The notes beneath the pieces were generated by a model that did not search any database, was not told where the DNA came from, and saw only the letters and a program-made list of their open reading frames with translations. A program made the translations under genes and the position numbers. A stretch of DNA of 64,000 nt. It comes from Ehrlichia muris AS145. Its GTDB lineage: Bacteria; Pseudomonadota; Alphaproteobacteria; Rickettsiales; Anaplasmataceae. Positions 37,126 to 48,023 of this stretch are shown here, piece by piece. The stretch spans positions 186,001 through 250,000 of the forward strand of contig NC_023063.1 of NCBI RefSeq assembly GCF_000508225.1. The letters are read 5' to 3'. Numbering within the stretch: position 1 is the first letter of the stretch; the number at the start of each line of letters is the position of its first letter.

Positions 37126-37968
37126 ATGAGAATTTATAAATATATATGGTTGTGGGTTATTTTTTTTCCAGTTAATTTAATTGCTTGTTCATGTCTTCAT
37201 GTTTCTGATGAGGCTGTAAAAAAACAAGTAGATTCTACTGGATGTCTCAGAAATGAATCTATCATGAATCCTTTTTTTAAAGTTACTGACGATGATGACT
37301 GTGACTTGCCTGTTGCTCCTGAAATGAATAAATTTGATAGGGCTGTACTAAATGTTTGTGGAAATTGGGGTAATACTCCTAGGGCAGACTTTTTTAAACT
37401 TATTTTAGATAATATAGAATATAAAGAATATGTTGATAAGCTTTATGAAGGTTTAAATCATCAAGTATTTACTCCGAATGCAAGTTTGGCACAATTTAAA
37501 GATGAACTAACTGAGTTATGGTTTAATCAACAAGCTTTTGCTCATATTATGTGTGGGCAGCCTGAAATACTTAAATTAGGTGGTATGCATTTTTTTGGTC
37601 GTTATATTCAGGCTCAGGAAAATCATTGGGCTGGTAGGCACTATGATAGTGCTGTTGTTGATGAAGTAAGTGATAAAGTTTATACAATTGGAGTAATATT
37701 TAGAAATTCTAACAGTCAACTAACTATCGATCATAGAAAAGGTTGTGATTTTACACATGCTGATGAAATTATATTGAATGCAACAAAAGCATATAAAGAG
37801 TTTTCTAAGCATACAAAGTTAAGTGATGATGTTACAAAAAAATGTCTTTATAACAATAATGGTGTGACTTATACGTTTGTAGCGAAGAAAGGTGCTATCT
37901 TTACTTTTTATTCGACTTTGACACCAGAATGTGATCCTGGGGAAACAGAATGTAATTGTGTAAAATAA
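37126..37968 (+). CDS. EndoU-like lipoprotein, copy 2
   Basis: This 280-residue paralogue of the protein at 35773 has a signal peptide that ends in the lipobox LIAC (residues 18-21), so it is probably lipid-anchored, unlike copy 1. The core is shared: KFDRAVLNVCGNWGNTP (about 69-85), GLNHQVFTPNA (about 109-119), FAHIMCGQP (138-146), GGMHFFGRYIQAQENHWAG (152-170), and the end CDPGETECNCVK. The putative EndoU histidines are His 140 and His 155, and a Lys is again placed near the C-terminus (FVAKKGAIFTFY). If the family call is right, it would be a surface-exposed or periplasmic ribonuclease; a binding or structural role is equally open. It lies just before the eight-copy array. Confidence 0.5.
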   Translation: MRIYKYIWLWVIFFPVNLIACSCLHVSDEAVKKQVDSTGCLRNESIMNPFFKVTDDDDCDLPVAPEMNKFDRAVLNVCGNWGNTPRADFFKLILDNIEYKEYVDKLYEGLNHQVFTPNASLAQFKDELTELWFNQQAFAHIMCGQPEILKLGGMHFFGRYIQAQENHWAGRHYDSAVVDEVSDKVYTIGVIFRNSNSQLTIDHRKGCDFTHADEIILNATKAYKEFSKHTKLSDDVTKKCLYNNNGVTYTFVAKKGAIFTFYSTLTPECDPGETECNCVK

Positions 37969-38162
37969 AGAAATTTTGCTGTTATATAGTAAAGTGTACT
38001 TATTATTACTAAAATAGTAAATCACATATGTAGAATGGTATGGTTAGGTAACGTTCTGAACTTTAACTGTATAATTTAGGTTATTGTTTTTTAATGTTTA
38101 GTAATTTTTAAAATAGTTATGTACTGAGTGTTTTGATATTAACAGGTTATATGTGAGTGCTG

Positions 38163-39840
38163 TGTTTTTTTATTCAGTAATTACTATAGAGTGTACATGA
38201 ATTGCTTGATAATGGATAACGTGTATAACTTATTTAATTTTTACTCATTCAAATTGTGTCAGCATATTATTGCCAAATTTTAATATCCTGAGTTATTATT
38301 TTTATGGATATTTGTGATTTTGAAACGTAATAAATCTGAATATGCCTAATGAAAAATGCAGTAAGTGTGTAAATACTATTATTAATTTATGATTACAAGG
38401 CGTACATAAGTTGCTTAATGAATGATGGATAACGATAACTTATTTAATTTTTACTCATTCAAATTGTGTCAGCATATTATTGCCAAATTTTAATATCCTG
38501 AGTTATTATTTTTATGGATATTTGTGATTTTGAAATATAAATCTGAGTATGCTTAATGAAAAATGTAGTAAGTGTGTAAATACTATTATTAATTTATGAT
38601 TACAAGGCGTACATAAGTTGCTTAATGAATGATGGATAACGATAACTTACTTAATTTTTACTCATTCAAATTGTGTCAGCATATTATTGCCAAATTTTAA
38701 TATCCTGAGTTATTATTTTTATGGATATTTGTGATTTTGAAACGTAATAAATCTGAATATGCCTAATGAAAAATGCAGTAAGTGTGTAAATACTATTATT
38801 AATTTATGATTACAAGGCGTACATAAGTTGCTTAATGAATGATGGATAACGATAACTTACTTAATTTTTACTCATTCAAATTGTGTCAGCATATTATTGC
38901 CAAATTTTAATATCCTGAGTTATTATTTTTATGGATATTTGTGATTTTGAAACGTAATAAATCTGAATATGCCTAATGAAAAATGCAGTAAGTGTGTAAA
39001 TACTATTATTAATTTATGATTACAAGGCGTACATAAGTTGCTTAATGAATGATGGATAACGTGTATAACTTATTTAATTTTTACTCATTCAAATTGTGTC
39101 AGCATATTATTGCCAAATTTTAATATCCTGAGTTATTATTTTTATGGATATTTGTGATTTTGAAACGTAATAAATCTGAATATGCCTAATGAAAAATGCA
39201 GTAAGTGTGTAAATACTATTATTAATTTATGATTACAAGGCGTACATAAGTTGCTTAATGAATGATGGATAACGATAACTTATTTAATTTTTACTCATTC
39301 AAATTGTGTTAGCATATTATTGCCAAATTTTAATATCCTGAGTTATTATTTGCAGGATATTTGTGATTTTGAAATATAAATCTGAGTATGCTTAATGAAA
39401 AATGCAGTAAGTGTGTAAATACTATTATTAATTTATGATTACAAGGCGTACATAAGTTGCTTAATGAATGATGGATAACGATAACTTATTTAATTTTTAC
39501 TCATTCAAATTGTGTCAGCATATTATTGCCAAATTTTAATATCCTGAGTTATTATTTTTATGGATATTTGTGATTTTGAAATATAAATCTGAGTATGCTT
39601 AATGAAAAATGCAGTAAGTGTGTAAATACTATTATTAATTTATGATTACAAGGCGTACATAAGTTGCTTAATGAATGATGGATAACGATAACTTATTTAA
39701 TTTTTACTCATTCAAATTGTGTCAGCATATTATTGCCAAATTTTAATATCCTGAGTTATTATTTGCAGGATATTTGTGATTTTGAAATATAAATCTGAGT
39801 ATGCTTAATGAAAAATGTAGTAAGTGTGTAAATACTATTA
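38163..39840. repeat. Tandem array, 206-213 bp unit, 8 copies
   Basis: TTACTCATTCAAATTGTG occurs at 38241, 38451, 38658, 38868, 39081, 39291, 39497 and 39704, giving periods of 210, 207, 210, 213, 210, 206 and 207. The copies differ at a few diagnostic sites: GTGTATAACT or GATAACT at the junction, TTTATGGATATT or TGCAGGATATT in the middle, and GAAACGTAATAAAT or GAAATATAAAT toward the end. The first copy's left edge is diverged. There is no open frame. It fills most of the 2.2 kb gap between the EndoU-like lipoprotein and dnaE; bases 39841-40132 show nothing else. Confidence 0.95.
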
Positions 39841-40132
39841 CTATACAATGTACTAGATCATTTACTATGTGATTAATTATATCTATTTGATTCCTTACTT
39901 ATTTTAAATAATCATTTTGTAATGTTCTTATTACAATAATTTTTATTACTACAATTTTGCTTTTTGATTTGTTGTTATAAATTATTATTGTATATCTATT
40001 TATTAAATATAAATTAAGTATTGGGTAGGATACTCTAGTTTTAGAGATGGTTAAATGTTTGGTAACTCTTACTAAAAACGTATTTGTATTATTTGATAGA
40101 TTAACGTGAAAATTGCTTATTAATTGGTAATT

Positions 40133-43100
40133 ATGAGTCAAATATTTGTTCATCTTAGGTCTCATAGTGATTACTCCTTGCTTCATGGGATGGTAAAGAT
40201 AGATTCTTTAGTGAACTTATGTGTTCAATATAATATGCCTGCGTTGGCATTGACAGATTCAGGGAATCTGTTTGGATCTTTAGAATTTTCTTATTGTGCA
40301 TCTAGTTCAGGTGTGCAGCCTATTATAGGCTGCAACATAATGATAAGTTATGGTGATGATAATATTGGAGAACTGGTATTATTGGTTAAAGATCAAGTAG
40401 GATATAATAATATTGTTAATCTTGTTAGTAATTCATTTAAAGATAATCAATCTAACAAAATTAATAGAATAGATTTAGAAGAACTTATTGAGTTGAAAGA
40501 TGGTATTATTGTTCTAACAGGAGGTCATGATGGATTTTTGGCTCAACTTTTGTTGGGGAATGTAATTGACTATGGCATTGTAGATAAATTGTTGCTTGCT
40601 TTTAAAGGAAATCTTTATGTTGAGCTCCAGCGTCATGGAGTAGAAGAAGAACAATTCATAGAGAGAACGCTTATTAATTTTGCTTATGAAAAAGATCTAC
40701 CATTGGTTGCTACGAATGATGTGTTATTTGCAGAAAGAAATGATTTTTTAGCACATGATGTTTTATCTTGCATATCAGATGGTAATTATATTGCTCAAGA
40801 AGATAGAAAGATGTTTACGGAAGAGCATTATTTTAAGTCTTCTGACGAGATGTATGAATTGTTCAAGGATATTCCCGAAGCAGTTTCCAATACTGTGTTA
40901 ATAGCACAGCGTTGTTCTTTTATGCTAGAAACTAGAAAGCCTATATTACCTCACTTTCCGTGTTCGAGTGGTAAAAATGAAAGTCAGGAATTAGTAAGTC
41001 AGGCTATTGATGGTTTGGATAATCGTTTGACAGGTAAAAATTTATCTGAAGAGCAAGTTTCTAAGTATTATGAAAGATTGCATTATGAATTGGATATTAT
41101 TATTTCGATGGATTATGCTGGATATTTTTTAATAGTATCCGATTTTATATGTTGGAGTAAAAGAAATGATATAATGGTAGGTCCTGGTAGAGGATCTGGA
41201 GCTGGTTCTCTTGTTGCTTGGTCTTTGCAAATTACTGATCTTGACCCTATAGAATTTGGGTTGATTTTTGAAAGATTTTTGAACCCTGATCGTATTTCGA
41301 TGCCGGATTTTGATATTGATTTTTGTCAAGAAAAGAGAGATTACGTTATAGAGTATGTAAGGAAAAAGTATGGTTATGTTGCTCACATCATAACTTTTGG
41401 TAAGTTACAGGCTAAAGCTGTACTTCGTGATGTAGGTAGAGTTATGCAGATGCCTTATTTTCAGGTAGATAGAATCTGTAAAATGATCCCTCATAATCCA
41501 GTTAGGCCTGTTACTTTATCCGAAGCAATAGAGATGGATAAAAACTTACAGAAAGAACGAGATGATGATGAAACAGTTGCTAAATTGTTAGAAATATCAT
41601 TGAAGCTTGAAGGGCTCTATAGGCATGTTTCAATACATGCTGCAGGTATTGTAATTTGTGATAGAAAGTTAGAAGAGCTACTGCCTTTGTATTATGATAG
41701 CACATCTTTTCTTCCTATTACTCAGTATAATATGAAATATACTGAAAAAGCAGGATTGGTGAAGTTCGATTTTTTAGGGTTGCGGACGTTAACTGTAATA
41801 AATCAGATTTGTCATCTAGTTAATAGGAGAGGTAAGAGTATTGATATATCACGTATTCCGTTAAATGATAAAAAAACATATGAAATGTTGTCTACAGGTG
41901 ATTCTGTTGGGGTATTCCAGCTCGAAAGTTCAGGCATGAGAGAAGTAATTAGCAAACTAAAACCAGATAGTATAAATGATATTATAGCATTAATTTCTCT
42001 GTATAGACCAGGTCCTATGGATAACATATCTACATACATAGCACGTAAGCATGGACTTGAGAGACCAGATTATATACACCCAATTTTAGAAGATGTTCTT
42101 AAAGAGACTTTTGGAGTTATAATTTACCAAGAGCAAGTAATGGAAATTGCTAAGATAATGGCAGGATATAGTTTAGGTGAAGCAGATTTGTTAAGACGTG
42201 CAATGGGAAAGAAGATCAAAGAGGAAATGGATAATCAACGTAGAACTTTTATAAATGGTGCTATTAGCAATGGGATAGAGGAAGAAAAAGCGAGTTATAT
42301 TTTTGATTTAGTAGCGAAGTTTGCAGGTTATGGTTTTAATAAATCGCATGCTGCAGCTTATGCTTTAATTAGTTATCAAACAGCTTATTTAAAAGCTAAT
42401 TATACACTAGAATTTTTTACTGCTTCTATGAATTTGGATATAGCGGATAAAGATAAGTTAGAAATGTTGTGTCATCAAGCAAAGTTGCATGGTATTGAAA
42501 TATTGCCTCCAGATATTAACTCTTCTAAGGTATTCTTTACTGTTGAAGGAACATCATCTATTAGATATGCTCTTGGAGCTCTTAAAAATGTAGGACAGCA
42601 CTCAGCAAAGGAAATAGTAGATGATGTTGCTTATAAAGATATATGGGATTTTATTGATAGAGTAAGTACCAAGTGTGTACATAAGAGAATATTGGAGAGT
42701 ATTATTAAGGCAGGAGTTCTAGATAGTATTCATAGCAATAGAAAACAGCTTTTTGAATCAGTTTTTCTATTTTTGGATATTATTGAGTATAATAAATACA
42801 ATTCTAATTTTAATCAGTTTAGTTTATTTAATGATAGAAATCATTATAAGTTATCAGAAACTGATGATTGGACTAAGGAGGAAAAATTAAATAATGAATT
42901 TTCTTCTATAGGCTTTTATCTTAATCATCATCCTATGGAGAATTATAAATATCTTTTAAAAAAATTAAATATAGGGTTTATTAATTATGATGATATATCT
43001 TTGTATAATAATAAAATTGCAGGCATAATTTCTAATGTTAAAGTTCGTTCTACGAATAGAGATAAATTTGCAGTTGTAACTCTTTCTGATCCTTATAATA

Positions 43101-43492
43101 TTCATGAAATAGTTTTTTATAATGGAAGTATAATAGAAGATAACAAAGATTTATTTACTAGTGGTGCATCTGTAATTATTGAAATGGATAATGCTTTTTA
43201 TAGTACTTCAGTAAGATTACTTGGTAAGAATATTTATAGTTTTGAAAGCAAAATTTCTTCTATTATAAGAAGTATGGTTATATATGCTAATGCTGAGGAT
43301 AGTATTGTAATAAAAGAGCTATCCAGTTTATTAAAAGGGGGTCCCACTGTTGTATTAATTGATCTAGTACTTGCAAGTAATCATGTTACAATTCGGTTAC
43401 CAAATAGCTTTTTAATTACTCCTTTAGTCTTTGTAGAAATTTTTAAGTTAAATTGGGTAAGAGATATTGAGATTAATAGTGTTTTAATTTAA
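40133..43492 (+). CDS. dnaE: DNA polymerase III subunit alpha
   Basis: This 1119-residue replicative polymerase begins at ATG 40133 (MSQIFVHLRSHSDYSLLHG), the usual PHP-domain opening; a TTG nine bases earlier is unlikely. The catalytic palm is marked by GPGRGSGAGSLVAW (about residues 348-361) and MPDFDIDFC (about 387-395) with the two catalytic Asp residues. Later come SIHAAGIVI, the YRPGPMDNI segment, FGVIIYQEQVM, and GFNKSHAAAYALISYQTAYL (about 735-755). The C-terminal OB-fold region is present. The length is slightly below 1160, as in reduced genomes. It stands alone. Confidence 0.97.
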   Translation: MSQIFVHLRSHSDYSLLHGMVKIDSLVNLCVQYNMPALALTDSGNLFGSLEFSYCASSSGVQPIIGCNIMISYGDDNIGELVLLVKDQVGYNNIVNLVSNSFKDNQSNKINRIDLEELIELKDGIIVLTGGHDGFLAQLLLGNVIDYGIVDKLLLAFKGNLYVELQRHGVEEEQFIERTLINFAYEKDLPLVATNDVLFAERNDFLAHDVLSCISDGNYIAQEDRKMFTEEHYFKSSDEMYELFKDIPEAVSNTVLIAQRCSFMLETRKPILPHFPCSSGKNESQELVSQAIDGLDNRLTGKNLSEEQVSKYYERLHYELDIIISMDYAGYFLIVSDFICWSKRNDIMVGPGRGSGAGSLVAWSLQITDLDPIEFGLIFERFLNPDRISMPDFDIDFCQEKRDYVIEYVRKKYGYVAHIITFGKLQAKAVLRDVGRVMQMPYFQVDRICKMIPHNPVRPVTLSEAIEMDKNLQKERDDDETVAKLLEISLKLEGLYRHVSIHAAGIVICDRKLEELLPLYYDSTSFLPITQYNMKYTEKAGLVKFDFLGLRTLTVINQICHLVNRRGKSIDISRIPLNDKKTYEMLSTGDSVGVFQLESSGMREVISKLKPDSINDIIALISLYRPGPMDNISTYIARKHGLERPDYIHPILEDVLKETFGVIIYQEQVMEIAKIMAGYSLGEADLLRRAMGKKIKEEMDNQRRTFINGAISNGIEEEKASYIFDLVAKFAGYGFNKSHAAAYALISYQTAYLKANYTLEFFTASMNLDIADKDKLEMLCHQAKLHGIEILPPDINSSKVFFTVEGTSSIRYALGALKNVGQHSAKEIVDDVAYKDIWDFIDRVSTKCVHKRILESIIKAGVLDSIHSNRKQLFESVFLFLDIIEYNKYNSNFNQFSLFNDRNHYKLSETDDWTKEEKLNNEFSSIGFYLNHHPMENYKYLLKKLNIGFINYDDISLYNNKIAGIISNVKVRSTNRDKFAVVTLSDPYNIHEIVFYNGSIIEDNKDLFTSGASVIIEMDNAFYSTSVRLLGKNIYSFESKISSIIRSMVIYANAEDSIVIKELSSLLKGGPTVVLIDLVLASNHVTIRLPNSFLITPLVFVEIFKLNWVRDIEINSVLI

Positions 43493-43932
43493 TGTTATCT
43501 CATATTTTATGGTAGTCATATATTAAGGAAAGGGTAGTATGTAATTGTTATTTTTTATTCTTAAGTGTGTTTATGGTTTTGCGAAGAAGCTACATTTTTA
43601 AAAGTAGTGTATTTTAACTAATAGAAGAGAAAGATATATTAGTTGATAATTGTGATGTTTAGCAATGTGTTATATTATCCAAATATATAGCTGATGGTAC
43701 TTCTTGTTGATGATTGGATAAGTTGTAAAGTATAGAGTTGTATTTATATGTACTTTAGATTTTTAATAATGTTTAGATACTTTTATATGTAATGAATATC
43801 TGGTCATGTTGAAATATATCTAATACTAGTTTAAGCCTTTTTTGATAATGTGGTTTATAGAAATAGGGATTGATAAATTTGATGATAATTATGTTCTGCT
43901 AGCCTTGTGTTACTATAGTGGGAGTAGTGGTT
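43493..43932. other. Non-coding gap
   Basis: About 440 bases after dnaE. No gene, repeat or RNA was recognised; the GGAG at 43921-43924 at the right end is the ribosome site of the next gene. Confidence 0.45.
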
Positions 43933-45219
43933 ATGGTGATCATATCCGAGAGAACATATCGTATATGTGGTCATGTAAATATAGTAAAGGATAGTTTACT
44001 TTCGCATGTAGCATTAATTTTAGCATCTCAGGTAGTAGGGGTGACTAAAATTTATGATATTGACTTTAATAGTGATATAATGCTAACTATCAAATCTTTG
44101 AATTTGCTTGGTGTTAAAGTTAGATATAATAAAAATAATAGAATTTGCACTATAGAAGGAATGGGTGTAGGAGGTTTCCTTTGTCCAAAAGATGTGTTGT
44201 ATTTTAATGATCCATCTATTTATATGATGATGGGGTGTTTATCTAATTGTCCTTTTACATCTTTTTTATGTGGATATACTAATTTAAATATTGGCAATGT
44301 AATGAAGCCATTATTGTTAATGGGGGCTAGATTTGTTTCGAATTACAATAAATTACCAGCTGCTTTAGTAGGCTGTATAGACATGTTACCTATAAAATAT
44401 GGGACTAAAGAGGATGAGGTAAAAACAGCAATAATGTTTGCTTCATTGAATACGTACGGTACTACAACTATAGTTAGTACTCCTAGTCAGGGTCAAGCTA
44501 GTATTATACATATGCTACGATATTTTAACGTTGAAGTAGAATGTTTTATAGATAAGGATTTGATAAACACAGTTAATATATCTGGTCAACGTGAATTATA
44601 TTCCAAGGATGTATGTATCCCTAATGATTTTTTCTGTATGTTGTCGTTTATAATTGTAGCTTTAATTTTGAAGGGATCAGAAATCACCATATTGAATGTT
44701 TTATTGAACAATAGAATGAAAAATCTTCATAAAATTTTGGTAAAAATGGGTGCAAATCTTTTTTTTATCAATAAGAGAAGAAATGCAGTTGGAGAAGAGA
44801 TTGTGGATCTTGTGGTTAAAGATAGTGTCTTGCAAGGAGTCGAGTGTCTATCGAGTGAAAATTTTGATATCGATGAATACTTATTTATGGTGATACTGGC
44901 TGCATATTCTGATGGTATGACGGTTTTGAATGGTGTGTTTATGGATAAAAGATTGAGAGCTGTTATTGATGAACTAATAAAATGTGGAGTAAGGGTAGCG
45001 GTAGAGGTAAATTGCATAATTATTTATGGATGTTCTGGCAATGTTCTCGATTGGGATTCAGTAGATGCATGTTACGATTTTAAAATGACAGTATTATTTT
45101 TGGTTATGGGTATAATTTCTAATAGTTTTTTTGAAATAAAAAATGTTAGAAAAACAAGTGATTTACTTACAATAATTGGATTATTTAATAAACATGGAGC
45201 TAAGATTAGAATTGCCTAA
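43933..45219 (+). CDS. aroA: Degenerate 3-phosphoshikimate 1-carboxyvinyltransferase (AroA) homologue
   Basis: I choose ATG 43933 (428 residues), 8 bases after GGAG at 43921-43924. The overall length and several blocks fit EPSP synthase: SHVALILASQVVGVTKIYDI near the N-terminus, LNLLGVKVRY, EVKTAIMFASL with TTTIVSTPSQGQASIIHMLR in the middle, and NVRKTSDLLTIIGLFNKHGA at the end. The N-terminal motif, usually DKSISHRAL, reads DSLLSHVAL, so the phosphoenolpyruvate/substrate contacts Lys, Ser and Arg are all replaced. Other positions (SxQVKSA to EDEVKTA) have drifted too. The frame is intact, so it is not a plain pseudogene; it may be inactive as an enzyme or have another role. No other shikimate gene is in the window. 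Confidence 0.7.
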   Translation: MVIISERTYRICGHVNIVKDSLLSHVALILASQVVGVTKIYDIDFNSDIMLTIKSLNLLGVKVRYNKNNRICTIEGMGVGGFLCPKDVLYFNDPSIYMMMGCLSNCPFTSFLCGYTNLNIGNVMKPLLLMGARFVSNYNKLPAALVGCIDMLPIKYGTKEDEVKTAIMFASLNTYGTTTIVSTPSQGQASIIHMLRYFNVEVECFIDKDLINTVNISGQRELYSKDVCIPNDFFCMLSFIIVALILKGSEITILNVLLNNRMKNLHKILVKMGANLFFINKRRNAVGEEIVDLVVKDSVLQGVECLSSENFDIDEYLFMVILAAYSDGMTVLNGVFMDKRLRAVIDELIKCGVRVAVEVNCIIIYGCSGNVLDWDSVDACYDFKMTVLFLVMGIISNSFFEIKNVRKTSDLLTIIGLFNKHGAKIRIA

Positions 45220-45252
45220 TTTATCATTTTAAAATTAATGTTAAAAAATGTA

Positions 45253-45281
45253 TTGACATTAAGCATATATTAATGGATAAT
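45253..45281 (+). promoter_or_regulatory. Strong sigma-70-type promoter of the 16S rRNA gene
   Basis: TTGACA at 45253-45258 is a perfect -35 box and GATAAT at 45276-45281 is one base off the -10 consensus; the spacer is exactly 17 bases. The next gene is rrs, with a leader of about 155 bases. This is the best promoter in the window by eye. Confidence 0.75.
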
Positions 45282-45340
45282 CCAACCCATGGCTAAGTGC
45301 CATAAATGATGAAGTTGTTTGAATAGTTTAAAGTTTATAG

Positions 45341-45359
45341 AATAGAAATAAAGGCGGCG
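45341..45359 (+). promoter_or_regulatory. Left arm of the pre-16S processing stem
   Basis: AATAGAAATAAAGGCGGCG is complementary over all 19 bases (one G-U) to the segment at 47007-47025 beyond the 16S 3' end. In bacterial rRNA precursors such a flanking helix is the RNase III substrate. Confidence 0.75.
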
Positions 45360-45445
45360 ATGCATAATAGCTATATTTATTTATCATGCATTGACGTATT
45401 TATATTTGTTTGCATGAGTCCAAATCATATTATATATGGTTTGTC

Positions 45446-46955
<1,510 letters not shown>

Positions 46956-47006
46956 TAGGCTTTCTTATCCGATGTTATTTTTTAGTAATGTTTTGATAAG
47001 GTGCTA

Positions 47007-47025
47007 CGCCGTCTTTATTTCTATT
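47007..47025 (+). promoter_or_regulatory. Right arm of the pre-16S processing stem
   Basis: CGCCGTCTTTATTTCTATT pairs with 45341-45359 upstream of 16S, with one G-U pair. It lies about 50 bases past the mature 3' end. No clear hairpin terminator follows before sdhC. Confidence 0.75.
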
Positions 47026-47112
47026 TTGTCTGATTGTTTTATCTGAATGGTTGATCTTTATAGTTAGGCATAGATTTCTTTAAAATTTGTTTTATTTTTG
47101 TAAAATTTGATA

Positions 47113-47499
47113 ATGTCAAAAATTAGGCCTTTATCACCGCATTTGCAGATATACAAGGTTGTATATAAGCTTTCTATTATGCATCGGTTTACTGGCATAA
47201 TATTACTTTTAGGTTTATTAATTCTTGCTTGGGGGCTTATTGCTTCCTTCTTGTGTCCTCAGGTGGTTTATGGAATTTATAATTTTCTTTATAGTTCTTA
47301 TATTTCATTATATTGCTTTAAGTTATTAGCTTTTATTTGGTTAAACGTGTTGTGTTACCACTATCTAAATGGTATAAGGCATATTTTATGGGATTTAGGG
47401 CTAGGTTTAACTAAATCTGCAGTAAAAATTACAGGAATAGTAGTTGTTTGTTTATGCCTATTCTCATCTTTTATACTTTATAGTTTTTTCCTAAGTTAA
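47113..47499 (+). CDS. sdhC: Succinate dehydrogenase cytochrome b556 subunit
   Basis: The protein has 128 residues from ATG 47113; a TTG two codons earlier is possible but less likely. It opens with RPLSPHLQIYK and LSIMHRFTGI (about 20-29), the SdhC signature with the conserved Ser and Arg near the quinone site, and has three membrane helices at about 27-50, 66-86 and 104-125. The haem-ligand His is in YHYLNGIRHILWD (about residues 82-94). SdhC anchors the succinate dehydrogenase complex in the inner membrane. sdhD follows 12 bases on; sdhA and sdhB are not in the window. Confidence 0.92.
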   Translation: MSKIRPLSPHLQIYKVVYKLSIMHRFTGIILLLGLLILAWGLIASFLCPQVVYGIYNFLYSSYISLYCFKLLAFIWLNVLCYHYLNGIRHILWDLGLGLTKSAVKITGIVVVCLCLFSSFILYSFFLS

Positions 47500-47511
47500 T
47501 GGTATAAAGTT

Positions 47512-47868
47512 ATGGTTAGTCATTCAGTGTATCATTGGTTGTTTCAAAGAATTACAGCTTGTATTTTACTTCCTTTGTCCCTATGGTTTTTATTTAAGTT
47601 TCTTGGTGTTATTTCTTTAATACTTAAGTCTTTTCCAGAGTGTCGTTTATCTATTTCAGATGTAAGTAGTACTGATCTTATTGTTTTACTGTGCTTTTTT
47701 ATATTTGCATTTTATCACGCAGTCTTAGGTATGCAGGTTATATTAGAAGATTATATACACTCTGTTGTGTTAAGGGCATCTGTATTTCTTGTTATTAAGG
47801 GGATTGTAGTTTTAACTACATTGTTTTTAGCATTTATAATTTTATATAACGTGTTTTTAAAATACTAA
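47512..47868 (+). CDS. sdhD: Succinate dehydrogenase membrane anchor subunit
   Basis: This 118-residue protein has three membrane helices (about 14-36, 56-76 and 88-113). The N-terminal HWLFQRITACILLPLSLWF matches the SdhD family opening with its conserved Arg. A His in AFYHAVLGMQVILEDYIH (about 65-82) is in the place of the haem ligand, and the following Asp-Tyr is characteristic. It is co-transcribed with sdhC. Confidence 0.9.
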   Translation: MVSHSVYHWLFQRITACILLPLSLWFLFKFLGVISLILKSFPECRLSISDVSSTDLIVLLCFFIFAFYHAVLGMQVILEDYIHSVVLRASVFLVIKGIVVLTTLFLAFIILYNVFLKY

Positions 47869-48023
47869 TGCTTTTTTATTTTCTATGCCTTTGATGAATA
47901 AGAAAATTTCTAGCTAAGTAGTTCTATTTTCTTTATTAAATATTTTTGATATTAATTTTTTTACTATTATATAATATGATATATTTAAATATATAATTAT
48001 TATAGTAATGTTGATTAAAAAAT

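Noticed and set aside
38163-39840. CRISPR array
   Set aside because: The whole ~208-bp unit repeats without unique spacers, and no cas gene is near.
39899-40186. 95-codon minus-strand frame overlapping the dnaE start
   Set aside because: Very rich in Asn, Ile, Lys and Thr, covers the dnaE start region and has no motif.
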